Source: Blastococcus tunisiensis
GTDB lineage: Bacteria; Actinomycetota; Actinomycetes; Mycobacteriales; Geodermatophilaceae
Assembly (NCBI RefSeq): GCF_900112815.1
Contig: NZ_FOND01000030.1
Span: 1-46,869 of the forward strand
Direction: 5' to 3'
DNA length: 46,869 nt
Both the position numbers and the translations under genes were made by a program. The notes beneath the pieces are model-generated. The model did no database searches and was not told the origin of the DNA. It worked only from the letters and a program-made list of their open reading frames with translations. Shown here one piece after another: positions 32,032 to 39,708 of the stretch; positions within the stretch are counted from its first letter, which is position 1, and each line of letters opens with the position of its first letter.

Positions 32032-33324
32032 ATGCTCGACCGCAACGTGATCCAGGGCCGGGGCTTCCGGAACGTCGTCGACGGTGGCCGGGTGACCGGC
32101 TTCCAGCTCCAGCTGCGCCAGCCCAACTACCGGGGCACCGCCGGCAGCCTGCTCGACGGCGTCGAGGTGGTCGTCGACGGCGAACGCGTCCCCGACCACG
32201 TGCCGCTGTGGACGATCCAGGGCCGAACTCTCACCCTCGACGAGCTCCGCGCCTCGACCGACGTCAGGTGGCAGCTCGATGAGCCCGTCGTCATCACCGT
32301 GCCGAAGCCCGGCGGGCTCACCACGGGGGTGCACCGGATCGAGGTGGTCGTGCACCTGCGTCGGCCCTACTTCCCGCCCGCGGTGTCCCGGACGACGTTC
32401 ACCGCGGCCGCGACAGGCGTCATCGTGCCGCCGGCGCCGGGGGGCGGATTGAAGTTCGGTGTCTCCACCTACAGCTACACCGGTGACATCTACACGCTGA
32501 TGACCCTCGAGGACGTGCTGGCCGATGTCGCGGACATGGGTGCCACCGGCATCGAGATCCTCGGCGAGGGCAACATCCCGAACTACCCCGAGCCCGATGC
32601 CGCGTGGGTCGACACCTGGCACGGCCTGCTGGAGACGTACGGCCTGACCGCCACGAACTACGGGTCCTGGGTGGACACCGAGATGTGGCGGGACCGGAGC
32701 CTCACCGCCGAGGAGGGCGCCGCGCAGATCCGGCAGGACCTGCGCCTGGCCAAGGAGCTCGGGTTCAGCTCGGTGCGGCCGAAGTTCGGTGTCGTCTCCT
32801 GGGACCTGGAGCCCCATCCCATCTGGCAGGAGGCGGTCGAGCGGTCCCTCGACCTGGCCGCGGAACTCGACGTCGTCATCTGCCCGGAGATCCACGCGCC
32901 GACCCCGATCAAGCACCCGGTCACCCAGGCCTACGTCGACTTCATCGAGAAGAGCGGCACCGAGCACTTCAAGCTGCTCGTCGACACCGGGATCTTCAAC
33001 ACCGCACCGGTCCTCGAGCTGTCCGAGGAGATCGAGGTGGAGGACGGCGAGATCCCCATGCACCTGCGTCCGCTTGCCGTGCCGATGTCGGACCTCGTCG
33101 AGGTGCTGCCGCACGTGCACTTCATCCAGGCGAAGTTCGCCGAGGTCGACGACGACCTGCACGACCTGCACGTCCCCTGGGCCGAGATCATCACGACCCT
33201 GCAGGACAACGGCTGGTCAGGCTGGCTGTCCAGCGAGTACGAGGGACGGCGGGACGCCTACCGCGGAGCGGACCAGGTCCGCCGGCAGCACGCGCTGATC
33301 CGCTCTCTCGCGGCCCGCCGGTGA
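32032..33324 (+). CDS. Fused C-glycoside deglycosidase: beta-type domain plus TIM-barrel alpha-type domain
   Basis: The protein has 430 residues in two parts. Residues 1-130 (RGFRNVVDGGRVTGFQ, PNYRGTAGSLLDG, DVRWQLDEPVVITVPKPGGL) resemble CarC/DgpC, the small beta subunit (DUF6379) of C-glycoside deglycosidases. A short Pro/Gly linker (131-139) leads to a sugar-phosphate-isomerase/epimerase TIM barrel (140-430), the alpha-subunit fold of CarB/DgpB. Likely metal and catalytic residues are Glu286 and His288 in CPEIHAP, Asp318 in LLVDTGIF, His363 and Lys368, and Glu402 in SSEYEG. Known enzymes are two-gene heterodimers that break the C-C bond of 3-oxo-C-glycosides; here both halves are one chain. 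It lies 3 bases after the 3-oxidase gene. Action on 3-oxo O-glycosides is an alternative. Confidence 0.85.
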   Translation: MLDRNVIQGRGFRNVVDGGRVTGFQLQLRQPNYRGTAGSLLDGVEVVVDGERVPDHVPLWTIQGRTLTLDELRASTDVRWQLDEPVVITVPKPGGLTTGVHRIEVVVHLRRPYFPPAVSRTTFTAAATGVIVPPAPGGGLKFGVSTYSYTGDIYTLMTLEDVLADVADMGATGIEILGEGNIPNYPEPDAAWVDTWHGLLETYGLTATNYGSWVDTEMWRDRSLTAEEGAAQIRQDLRLAKELGFSSVRPKFGVVSWDLEPHPIWQEAVERSLDLAAELDVVICPEIHAPTPIKHPVTQAYVDFIEKSGTEHFKLLVDTGIFNTAPVLELSEEIEVEDGEIPMHLRPLAVPMSDLVEVLPHVHFIQAKFAEVDDDLHDLHVPWAEIITTLQDNGWSGWLSSEYEGRRDAYRGADQVRRQHALIRSLAARR

Positions 33325-34970
33325 CCGGGACCCGGCCCGTGCCGACGCTGCGCAGCACGGAGCGGCGGGCGCAACTGGTGGTGGACGGCGAGCCGACCCT
33401 CCTGCTGGGCGGTCAGCTGCACAACTCGGCCGCGTCCGATCCCGAGCACATGCGGCGTGCACTCGACCACCTGGCCGGCATGGGGGTCGGCACGGTCATC
33501 GGCAGCGCGGGCTGGGCCCAGGTGGAGCCGGTCGAGGGAGAGCTGGACTTCTCGACCGTCGACGCCCAGATCGCGGCGGCTCGGGACCACGGCATGCACC
33601 TGGTCCTCATCTGGTTCGGCGCGTTCAAGAACGCCGCGTCCACCTATGCCCCGCGGTGGGTGCGGTCGGACACCGGGCGGTTCCCGCGCGCGGTCGTCCG
33701 CGGCGTCACCAAGGAGGCGTTCACCTACCCGGGCGCCATGCCGAAGCCCGTCCTCTCGGTCTTCAACCCGGACCTGCTGGCCGCCGACCGCGCCGCGTTC
33801 GTCGCCCTCGTGCAGCACCTGGCCGAGGCCGACCCCGACCACGTGGTCGTCATGGTCCAGGTCGAGAACGAGATCGGTCTCCTCGGCGACAGCCGGGACC
33901 GCTCGCCCGCTGCGGACGAGGCGTGGGTCCAGCAGGTACCGAAGGAGCTCCTGGCTCACCTCGAGGAGGTCTCCGACCGGCTGGGTGCCGTCCTCGCCGA
34001 GCTGTGGGAAGGGCACGGTCGGCGCACCAGCGGTACGTGGTCGGAGGTCTTCGGCACCGGCTGGGAGGCCGAGGAGGTCTTCATGGCGTGGGCGTTCGCC
34101 AGCTACGTCGAGGCGCTCGCCGAAGCGGGCAAGGCCGCGAAGGCCCTGCCCATGTACGTCAACGCCTGGCTGGGCCCCCAGCCGGGCCAGTCGCGGGCGG
34201 GGGAGTACCCGAGCGGCGGTCCGACGTCGCGGGTGCTCGACGTGTGGAAGGCGGCCGCCCCGTCGCTGGACCTGCTCGCCCCGGACATCTACGTGGACGA
34301 CGCGCAGTCGGCCATGGCGGTGTACGACCGCCCGGACAACCCCCTGTTCGTCCCGGAGACGAGGTTCCGGACCGGCAACCTGTTCTGGGCCCTGGGGCAC
34401 CACCGGGCCATCGGCTTCTCGGTGTTCGGCATCGAGGACGGCCGCGTGGACAGCCAGCTCGCCCGTGCCTGTGCGCTGCTCGGCCCGCTCACGCGGGACA
34501 TCGCGGTGGCTCAGGGCGATGGCCGGATCGCCGGCATCCTGCTCGACGACGACCCGGAGCAGTCCTTCCGGCTCGGCGGCCTCGACGTGACCGCCCGTGG
34601 ATCCCGCGAGCTCCTCGGTCGGATGCTCCTCGACGCCGGTGTGCAGCCCCCGCCTCCGCCGCCGCCCCCGCCCAGCGAGACGGGTGGAGCGGCAGGGCCG
34701 CCCGCGCCGCGGGACACCCGGCCGTTCGGCCTCCTCCTGGCCGAGGGGGACGACACCTTCCTGCTGATCGGTCAGGGCGTCACCGTCGACTTCGGCGCGC
34801 CCGGGGAGGCGGTCGAGGTGGACCAGGTCCAGGAGCTCCGGTTCGAGGACGGGCGCTGGACGCGCGGCCGGCTGCTGAACGGCGACGAGCGCCTGCACGT
34901 GGTCCCCCTCGACGAGATCGGCGCCGCCCGGATCACCGTGCTGCGCACAGCCGTGCGGGACGCGCGATGA
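33321..34970 (+). CDS. GH35-like beta-galactosidase with DUF5597-type C-terminus
   Basis: The 549-residue protein has a TIM-barrel catalytic domain with candidate acid/base Glu184 in VQVENEIGLLGDSRD and candidate nucleophile Glu346 in FVPETRF. WFGAFKNAASTYAPRWV is typical of the GH35/DUF5597 group. A run of nine prolines (443-451) separates the catalytic part from a small C-terminal beta domain. No signal peptide is present, so it should act on imported substrate. The exact sugar (galactosyl or related) is uncertain. It begins inside the stop of the deglycosidase gene (GTGA). Confidence 0.83.
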   Translation: MTGTRPVPTLRSTERRAQLVVDGEPTLLLGGQLHNSAASDPEHMRRALDHLAGMGVGTVIGSAGWAQVEPVEGELDFSTVDAQIAAARDHGMHLVLIWFGAFKNAASTYAPRWVRSDTGRFPRAVVRGVTKEAFTYPGAMPKPVLSVFNPDLLAADRAAFVALVQHLAEADPDHVVVMVQVENEIGLLGDSRDRSPAADEAWVQQVPKELLAHLEEVSDRLGAVLAELWEGHGRRTSGTWSEVFGTGWEAEEVFMAWAFASYVEALAEAGKAAKALPMYVNAWLGPQPGQSRAGEYPSGGPTSRVLDVWKAAAPSLDLLAPDIYVDDAQSAMAVYDRPDNPLFVPETRFRTGNLFWALGHHRAIGFSVFGIEDGRVDSQLARACALLGPLTRDIAVAQGDGRIAGILLDDDPEQSFRLGGLDVTARGSRELLGRMLLDAGVQPPPPPPPPPSETGGAAGPPAPRDTRPFGLLLAEGDDTFLLIGQGVTVDFGAPGEAVEVDQVQELRFEDGRWTRGRLLNGDERLHVVPLDEIGAARITVLRTAVRDAR

Positions 34971-36469
34971 CGCAGCGGCCGGTGATCCCCGGCTTCCATC
35001 CCGACCCGAGCATCTGCCGGGTGGACGACACCTACTACCTGGTGACGTCGAGCTTCGAGTACGCGCCCGGCGTGCCGATCTTCCGCTCGACCGACCTGCG
35101 GTCGTGGGAGCAGATCGGCAACGTCCTCGACCGGCCGTCGCAGCTCGACGTGTCGTCCGCCGGCCCGTCCGGCGGCATCTTCGCCCCGACGCTGCGTCAC
35201 CACGACGGCCGGTTCTGGCTGATCACCACGAACTGGTCCGACGAGGGCGGCCAGCTGATCGTGTGGGCCGACGACCCGGCGGGCCCGTGGTCGGAGCCGG
35301 TGCGCATCCCGTCGGCGATCGGCATCGACCCGGACCTCGCCTGGGACGACGACGGCACCTGCCTGATGTCCTACGCCGGGTTCGGGCCGAAGGGCGGCGA
35401 GGGGATCGTGCAGTCGGCCATCGACCCGCTGACCGGTGAGGTGCTCACCGAGCGCCGGTGGCTCTGGTCGGGGACCGGGGGCAAGTTCCCGGAGGGGCCG
35501 CACCTCTACCGGATCGGCGAGGAGTGGTACCTGCTCGTCGCTGAGGGCGGCACCGAGAAGGGGCACGCGGTGACCATCGCCCGTGGCCCGTCGCCGCAGG
35601 GCCCCTTCGAGGGGAATCCGGCGAATCCGATCCTCACCCACCGCAGCACCGATCTGCCGGTCCAGAGCACCGGCCACTCCGACCTGGTGCAGCGGCCGGA
35701 CGGCAGCTGGGCGCTCGTGTACCACGGCGTGCGCACTCGGGGTTCGAGCCCCGAGTGGCACGTGCTCGGCCGGGAGACCTTCGCCGACGACGTCGTCTGG
35801 GAGGACGGCTGGCCGGTGCTCGCCGGCCACGTCGAGCCGTCGACGGCGCCCGATGCGGCGGTGCGCGAGGAGCTGACGGGGACCGTCCTCCCGCCGACCT
35901 GGGTGGCGGCGTCCCGCTTCCCGTCGGAGGTCGTCGATCCGGCGGACGACGGCTGGTGCGTGACCGCTGCCGGTGCCCAGCCCGTGTTCGTCGGGCGGCG
36001 CCAGGAGCACCTGTTCGCCCGCGTCCGGGCACGGCTGGACGTGACCGGCACCGGCGGGCTGTCCGTCCGCATCGACCCGCGCCATGCCCTCGATCTGGAG
36101 GTCGTCGCCGGAACCGTGCGCGCGGTGTGGGCGGTGGGCGACGTCCGGCACGAGCTCGGCCGCGCCGAACTCGGCGGGCCGGCCGAGCTGGAGGTCCGCA
36201 TGCTGCCGACCGAGGGGCACGAGTTCTCCACCGCGCGCGGCCCGGACCGCGTCGTCGCCGGGCTCGTGCGCGACGGCGATTTCACCGAGCTGGGGCAGGT
36301 CGACGGGCGCTACCTCTCCACCGAGGTCGCCGGCGGGATGACCGGCCGCATGGTCGGGATCTGCTGCACGAGCGGCAGCGTGCTGGTGCGCTCCTTCGCG
36401 TACGAGGGCGCCGACGACCCGGCCGTGGTCGGCGGCGGACCCGCCGGGCCGCGGCCGTGGGCCGCGTGA
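34967..36469 (+). CDS. GH43 glycoside hydrolase, beta-xylosidase/arabinofuranosidase type
   Basis: The 500-residue protein has the GH43 triad: general base Asp13 in FHPDPSI, Asp123 in GIDPDL and acid Glu176 in KFPEGPHLYR. The five-bladed propeller (about 1-300) is followed by a C-terminal beta-sandwich (about 310-490), as in XynB-type enzymes. It likely removes xylosyl or arabinosyl units from an imported glycoside; there is no signal peptide. It starts inside the stop codon of the GH35-like gene (ATGA) and is followed by another 4-base overlap. Confidence 0.9.
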   Translation: MTQRPVIPGFHPDPSICRVDDTYYLVTSSFEYAPGVPIFRSTDLRSWEQIGNVLDRPSQLDVSSAGPSGGIFAPTLRHHDGRFWLITTNWSDEGGQLIVWADDPAGPWSEPVRIPSAIGIDPDLAWDDDGTCLMSYAGFGPKGGEGIVQSAIDPLTGEVLTERRWLWSGTGGKFPEGPHLYRIGEEWYLLVAEGGTEKGHAVTIARGPSPQGPFEGNPANPILTHRSTDLPVQSTGHSDLVQRPDGSWALVYHGVRTRGSSPEWHVLGRETFADDVVWEDGWPVLAGHVEPSTAPDAAVREELTGTVLPPTWVAASRFPSEVVDPADDGWCVTAAGAQPVFVGRRQEHLFARVRARLDVTGTGGLSVRIDPRHALDLEVVAGTVRAVWAVGDVRHELGRAELGGPAELEVRMLPTEGHEFSTARGPDRVVAGLVRDGDFTELGQVDGRYLSTEVAGGMTGRMVGICCTSGSVLVRSFAYEGADDPAVVGGGPAGPRPWAA

Positions 36470-37350
36470 GCCTCCGCGTCGGGCTGGTGGGCGCCGGTCC
36501 GTGGGCGAGGATGGCGACCGGGCCGATGCTCGCCGCCGGACCGGCCACGACACTGGCCGGCGTGTGGGCGCGACGCCCCGAGGCGGCGGCAGAGCTGGGA
36601 GCCGGCCTCGGGGTGCCCGTCGCGTCGTCGTTCGAGGCGCTCCTGTCGACCTGCGACGCCGTGGCGTTCGCCGTGCCACCCGACGTGCAGGCCCGGCTGG
36701 CCCCTGTCGCCGCCGCGGCCGGGCGGCACCTGATGCTCGAGAAGCCGCTCGCCTTCACGGTCGAGGAGGCGGAGCGGATCGCCGCGGCGGTGGACGAGGC
36801 CGGCGTCGTCACCCAGCTCATGCTCACCAACCGGTGGACCGACGCGGTGCGGACGTTCCTCGCCGATGTCTCCGGCGCGGTTCCGCGCGTCCTGACGGCG
36901 GAGTTCGTCGGCAGCCAGGCGAGCGCCGGATCGCCGTTCGCCACCCCGTGGCGGCGCCCCGAGATGGCGCTCTTCGACGTCGGTCCCCACGCGCTCGACC
37001 TGGTGGAGGCGGCGGGGGGACCGGCCACGGTGGTCCACGCCCGCCGGACCGGCGCGGCGACGGCCCTCACCCTCGAGCACGAATCCGGAGCGGTCAGCCA
37101 CGTCACGCTGTCCATCGCCACCCCGGGAGCCCGAGGACCGCTGCGGTGCGAGGCGGTCACGGACGCCGGACGCGTCGTGCTCGCCGACCCGGGTGCCGAG
37201 GACCGGGGCAGCCTCGGTTCGCGGATCACCACCGACTTCGCCGAGGCGGTGGCCGGGACGGCCTCGGACGCCCCGGACGTGCACCGCGGCGTACGGCTGC
37301 AGCGCCTGCTGACCGCCGCAGAACGAGAACTGGGGGAGCCGACGCGATGA
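36466..37350 (+). CDS. Gfo/Idh/MocA-family oxidoreductase (second copy)
   Basis: The 294-residue protein starts with SLRVGLVGAGPWARMATGP, a Rossmann motif. It carries the catalytic lysine motif HLMLEKPLAFTVEEAE and the DVGPHALDLVEA active-site segment. It is shorter than the first Gfo/Idh protein in this island and diverges strongly from it, so the two probably act on different substrates. It may interconvert keto and hydroxyl forms of a released sugar. It overlaps both neighbours by 4 bases (GTGA upstream, ATGA downstream). The GTG start is fixed by that overlap. Confidence 0.87.
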   Translation: MSLRVGLVGAGPWARMATGPMLAAGPATTLAGVWARRPEAAAELGAGLGVPVASSFEALLSTCDAVAFAVPPDVQARLAPVAAAAGRHLMLEKPLAFTVEEAERIAAAVDEAGVVTQLMLTNRWTDAVRTFLADVSGAVPRVLTAEFVGSQASAGSPFATPWRRPEMALFDVGPHALDLVEAAGGPATVVHARRTGAATALTLEHESGAVSHVTLSIATPGARGPLRCEAVTDAGRVVLADPGAEDRGSLGSRITTDFAEAVAGTASDAPDVHRGVRLQRLLTAAERELGEPTR

Positions 37351-38270
37351 CCGACGTGCAGGCGGGCGACCTGCTGGCCCGTTTCCTCCCGCCTCCGGTC
37401 CCGACCCGACGGGAGGACGGCGTCCGCCACTACGCCGGGGCGGTCTACGCCGCCGTCCCGGGATACCGGGCACTGGAGCTCGACCTGTGGGTGCCCGATG
37501 CAGGCGGTCCGGTGCCCCTGGTCGTGTGGGTGCACGGCGGCGCGTGGATGTCGGGGAACCGCAGATTCCTCCCACCCGTCCTGCGCCCCGGCCAGCTCTT
37601 CGACGAGCTGCTGGCCGCCGGCCTGGCCGTGGCGACGATCGAGTACCGCCACGCCCGGGAGGCGCGCTTCCCGGCGCAGTTGCACGACGCGAAGGCGGCG
37701 GTGCGCTGGCTGCGGCACCACGCGGACCGGTTGGGGCTGGACCCGGCCCGCGTCGGGATCGGCGGGGAGTCGGCCGGCGGTCACCTCGCAGCGCTCGTCG
37801 GACTCACCGCGCACCGACCCGACCTCGAGGGGGACGTGGGGGTCGTCGGTCCGTCCAGCGCGGTGGACGCCGTCCTCGACTGGTACGGGGTCGCCTCCGC
37901 CGAGACCATGCCCGAGGTCGACCTGCCTCCCGAGGTCGCGGCCCGGCTCTCGCCGGCGGATCTGGTCCCGCCGCTGGAGGTCCTCCTGGACGGTGCCGAT
38001 GCGGCGACCCGGGCGGCGGTGAGCCCGGTCGCGCACGTCCGTCCCGGCGCGCCACCGTTCCTGCTCGTCCACGGGACGGCCGACCCCGTGGTCCCGTACG
38101 CCCAGAGCGAGGTCCTCGCCGAGGCCCTCGTCGCCGTCGGTGCCGACGTCCAGCTGGTGCCCGTGCCGGACGCCGGGCACGGGTTCGACGGCTGCGCCGA
38201 CGTGGACGCCGTCGTCCGCCGGTCGGTCGGCTACCTGGCCGATGCCCTGGGCGGCCATGTCGCCCGCTGA
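37347..38270 (+). CDS. Alpha/beta hydrolase, HSL/acetyl-esterase type
   Basis: The 307-residue esterase has the oxyanion motif HGGAW (63-67), nucleophile Ser142 in GGESAGG, Asp246 in HGTADPVVP and His278 in DAGHGF. This is the hormone-sensitive-lipase-like arrangement. There is no signal peptide. In a glycoside operon it most plausibly removes acyl groups (acetyl, malonyl or aromatic) from sugar decorations. The ATG overlaps the preceding stop by 4 bases. The end overlaps the MFS start by 14 bases. Confidence 0.88.
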   Translation: MTDVQAGDLLARFLPPPVPTRREDGVRHYAGAVYAAVPGYRALELDLWVPDAGGPVPLVVWVHGGAWMSGNRRFLPPVLRPGQLFDELLAAGLAVATIEYRHAREARFPAQLHDAKAAVRWLRHHADRLGLDPARVGIGGESAGGHLAALVGLTAHRPDLEGDVGVVGPSSAVDAVLDWYGVASAETMPEVDLPPEVAARLSPADLVPPLEVLLDGADAATRAAVSPVAHVRPGAPPFLLVHGTADPVVPYAQSEVLAEALVAVGADVQLVPVPDAGHGFDGCADVDAVVRRSVGYLADALGGHVAR

Positions 38271-39708
38271 GACCTCCGCGCAGGTCGAGGTGCGGACGAC
38301 CGGCGGCGCGCAGCACAAGCCCGCGGTGCTGGTCATCGCCTGCGCCGTCGCGCTCATGACGGTCCTCGACGTCTCCGTCGTCACCGTGGCCCTGCCGGCC
38401 ATCCGGGACGACCTGGGCCTCTCGACGACCGGGCTGCAGTGGGTCCTGAACGCCTACAGCCTCACCTTCGCGGGGTTCCTGCTGCTCGGCGGGCGCGCGG
38501 CGGACCTGCTGGGCCGCAAGCGGGTGTTCCTGTGCGGCCTGGTGGTGTTCACCGCCAGCAGCCTCGTCGGCGGCCTCGCCCAGGAGAGCTGGCAGCTGAT
38601 CGCGGCCCGGGCGGTGCAGGGGCTCGGCAGCGCGATCCTCGCGCCGGTCACGCTGAGCCTGCTGACGACGACCTTTCCCGAGCCGGACGAGCGCGCGCGG
38701 GCGCTGGGCGTGTGGGCCGGGGTCGCGGGGCTCGGCGGCGCACTGGGCGGTGTGGTCGGGGGTGTGCTGACCGGCCTGCTGAACTGGCGATGGGTCCTCA
38801 TCGTCAACGTCCCGATCGGGGTGGTCCTCGTCGCCGCGTCGGTCTGGGCACTCACCGGGACCCCTCGCCGGCCGGTGCGCGGGCAGCTGGACCTGCCCGG
38901 CTCGCTGACGGTCACGCTGGGCACGGCCGGGCTGGTCGCGGGGATCATCGCGGCCGAGGAGAGCGGTTGGACCTCCGCGCGCACGGTCGGGCTCCTCGCC
39001 GCTGCCGCCACCTGCCTCGTCCTGTTCGTCCTGATCGAGCGCCGGGCCGTCGTGCCGATCGTTCCGCTGTCGCTGTTCCGGATCCGACCGCTCGCTCTCG
39101 CCGACGGCATCTCGCTGCTCACCGGCGGCGTGCTGCCGGCCACCTTCTACTTCCTGTCACTGCACCTCCAGGAAGTGCAGGGCATGACGGCTCTGACGGC
39201 CGGCCTGGCGCTGCTGCCCCCGGCGGTGGGCATCACCCTGGGCGCCCAGCTGGCCCCGCGTCTCATGCGCCGGTTCGCGCACCGGACGGTGTACGTCATC
39301 GGCGTCGGGCTCACCGTGGGTGGGCTGGCGTGGCTGTCCCGCCTCGATGCCGACGGCAGCTACACGGTGCAGATCCTCGTCCCGTCCTTCCTCGCGATGG
39401 CCGGCTTCGGCATCTCCGGGCTCCCGGTGACGGTCGCCGCCATGTCGGATGTCGGCGACGAGCGCACCGGGGTGGCCTCGGCGCTGCTGAATGCGTCCCG
39501 GCAGATCGGGGGAGCCGTGCTGCTCGCCGTCCTGGTGTCGGTCGCCTCGGCGGTGACCGCGGGCGCCGACGGGGCTCCTCCCGACGCCGTCACGCACGGG
39601 TTCGGCGTCGCCCTGCTCGTCGGCGCCGGGATGGTGGCCGTGGCCGGCGTCCTCGGCCTGGGTCTCCCGCAGCGGGCCCGCCCCGTCCCCCTCGTCGGGC
39701 AGCCGTGA
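38257..39708 (+). CDS. MFS transporter, DHA2 family, within the glycoside operon
   Basis: The 483-residue protein has about fourteen membrane segments. LDVSVVTVALPAIRDDL in helix 1 and WVLNAYSLTFAGFLLLGGRAADLLGRKR mark it as DHA2 family. This class usually exports hydrophobic or aromatic compounds in exchange for protons. Inside a deglycosylation operon that already has an ABC importer, export of the aglycone is a plausible role; uptake is the alternative. Its ATG lies 14 bases before the end of the esterase gene, and its stop overlaps the rhamnosidase start (GTGA). Confidence 0.88.
   Translation: MSPAETSAQVEVRTTGGAQHKPAVLVIACAVALMTVLDVSVVTVALPAIRDDLGLSTTGLQWVLNAYSLTFAGFLLLGGRAADLLGRKRVFLCGLVVFTASSLVGGLAQESWQLIAARAVQGLGSAILAPVTLSLLTTTFPEPDERARALGVWAGVAGLGGALGGVVGGVLTGLLNWRWVLIVNVPIGVVLVAASVWALTGTPRRPVRGQLDLPGSLTVTLGTAGLVAGIIAAEESGWTSARTVGLLAAAATCLVLFVLIERRAVVPIVPLSLFRIRPLALADGISLLTGGVLPATFYFLSLHLQEVQGMTALTAGLALLPPAVGITLGAQLAPRLMRRFAHRTVYVIGVGLTVGGLAWLSRLDADGSYTVQILVPSFLAMAGFGISGLPVTVAAMSDVGDERTGVASALLNASRQIGGAVLLAVLVSVASAVTAGADGAPPDAVTHGFGVALLVGAGMVAVAGVLGLGLPQRARPVPLVGQP

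Noticed and set aside
32450-33324. Hydroxypyruvate isomerase or inosose dehydratase identity for the TIM-barrel half of the fused protein
   Set aside because: The fold is shared, but the attached beta-type domain and the adjacent 3-oxidase point to a deglycosidase; it remains an alternative only if the N-terminal match fails.
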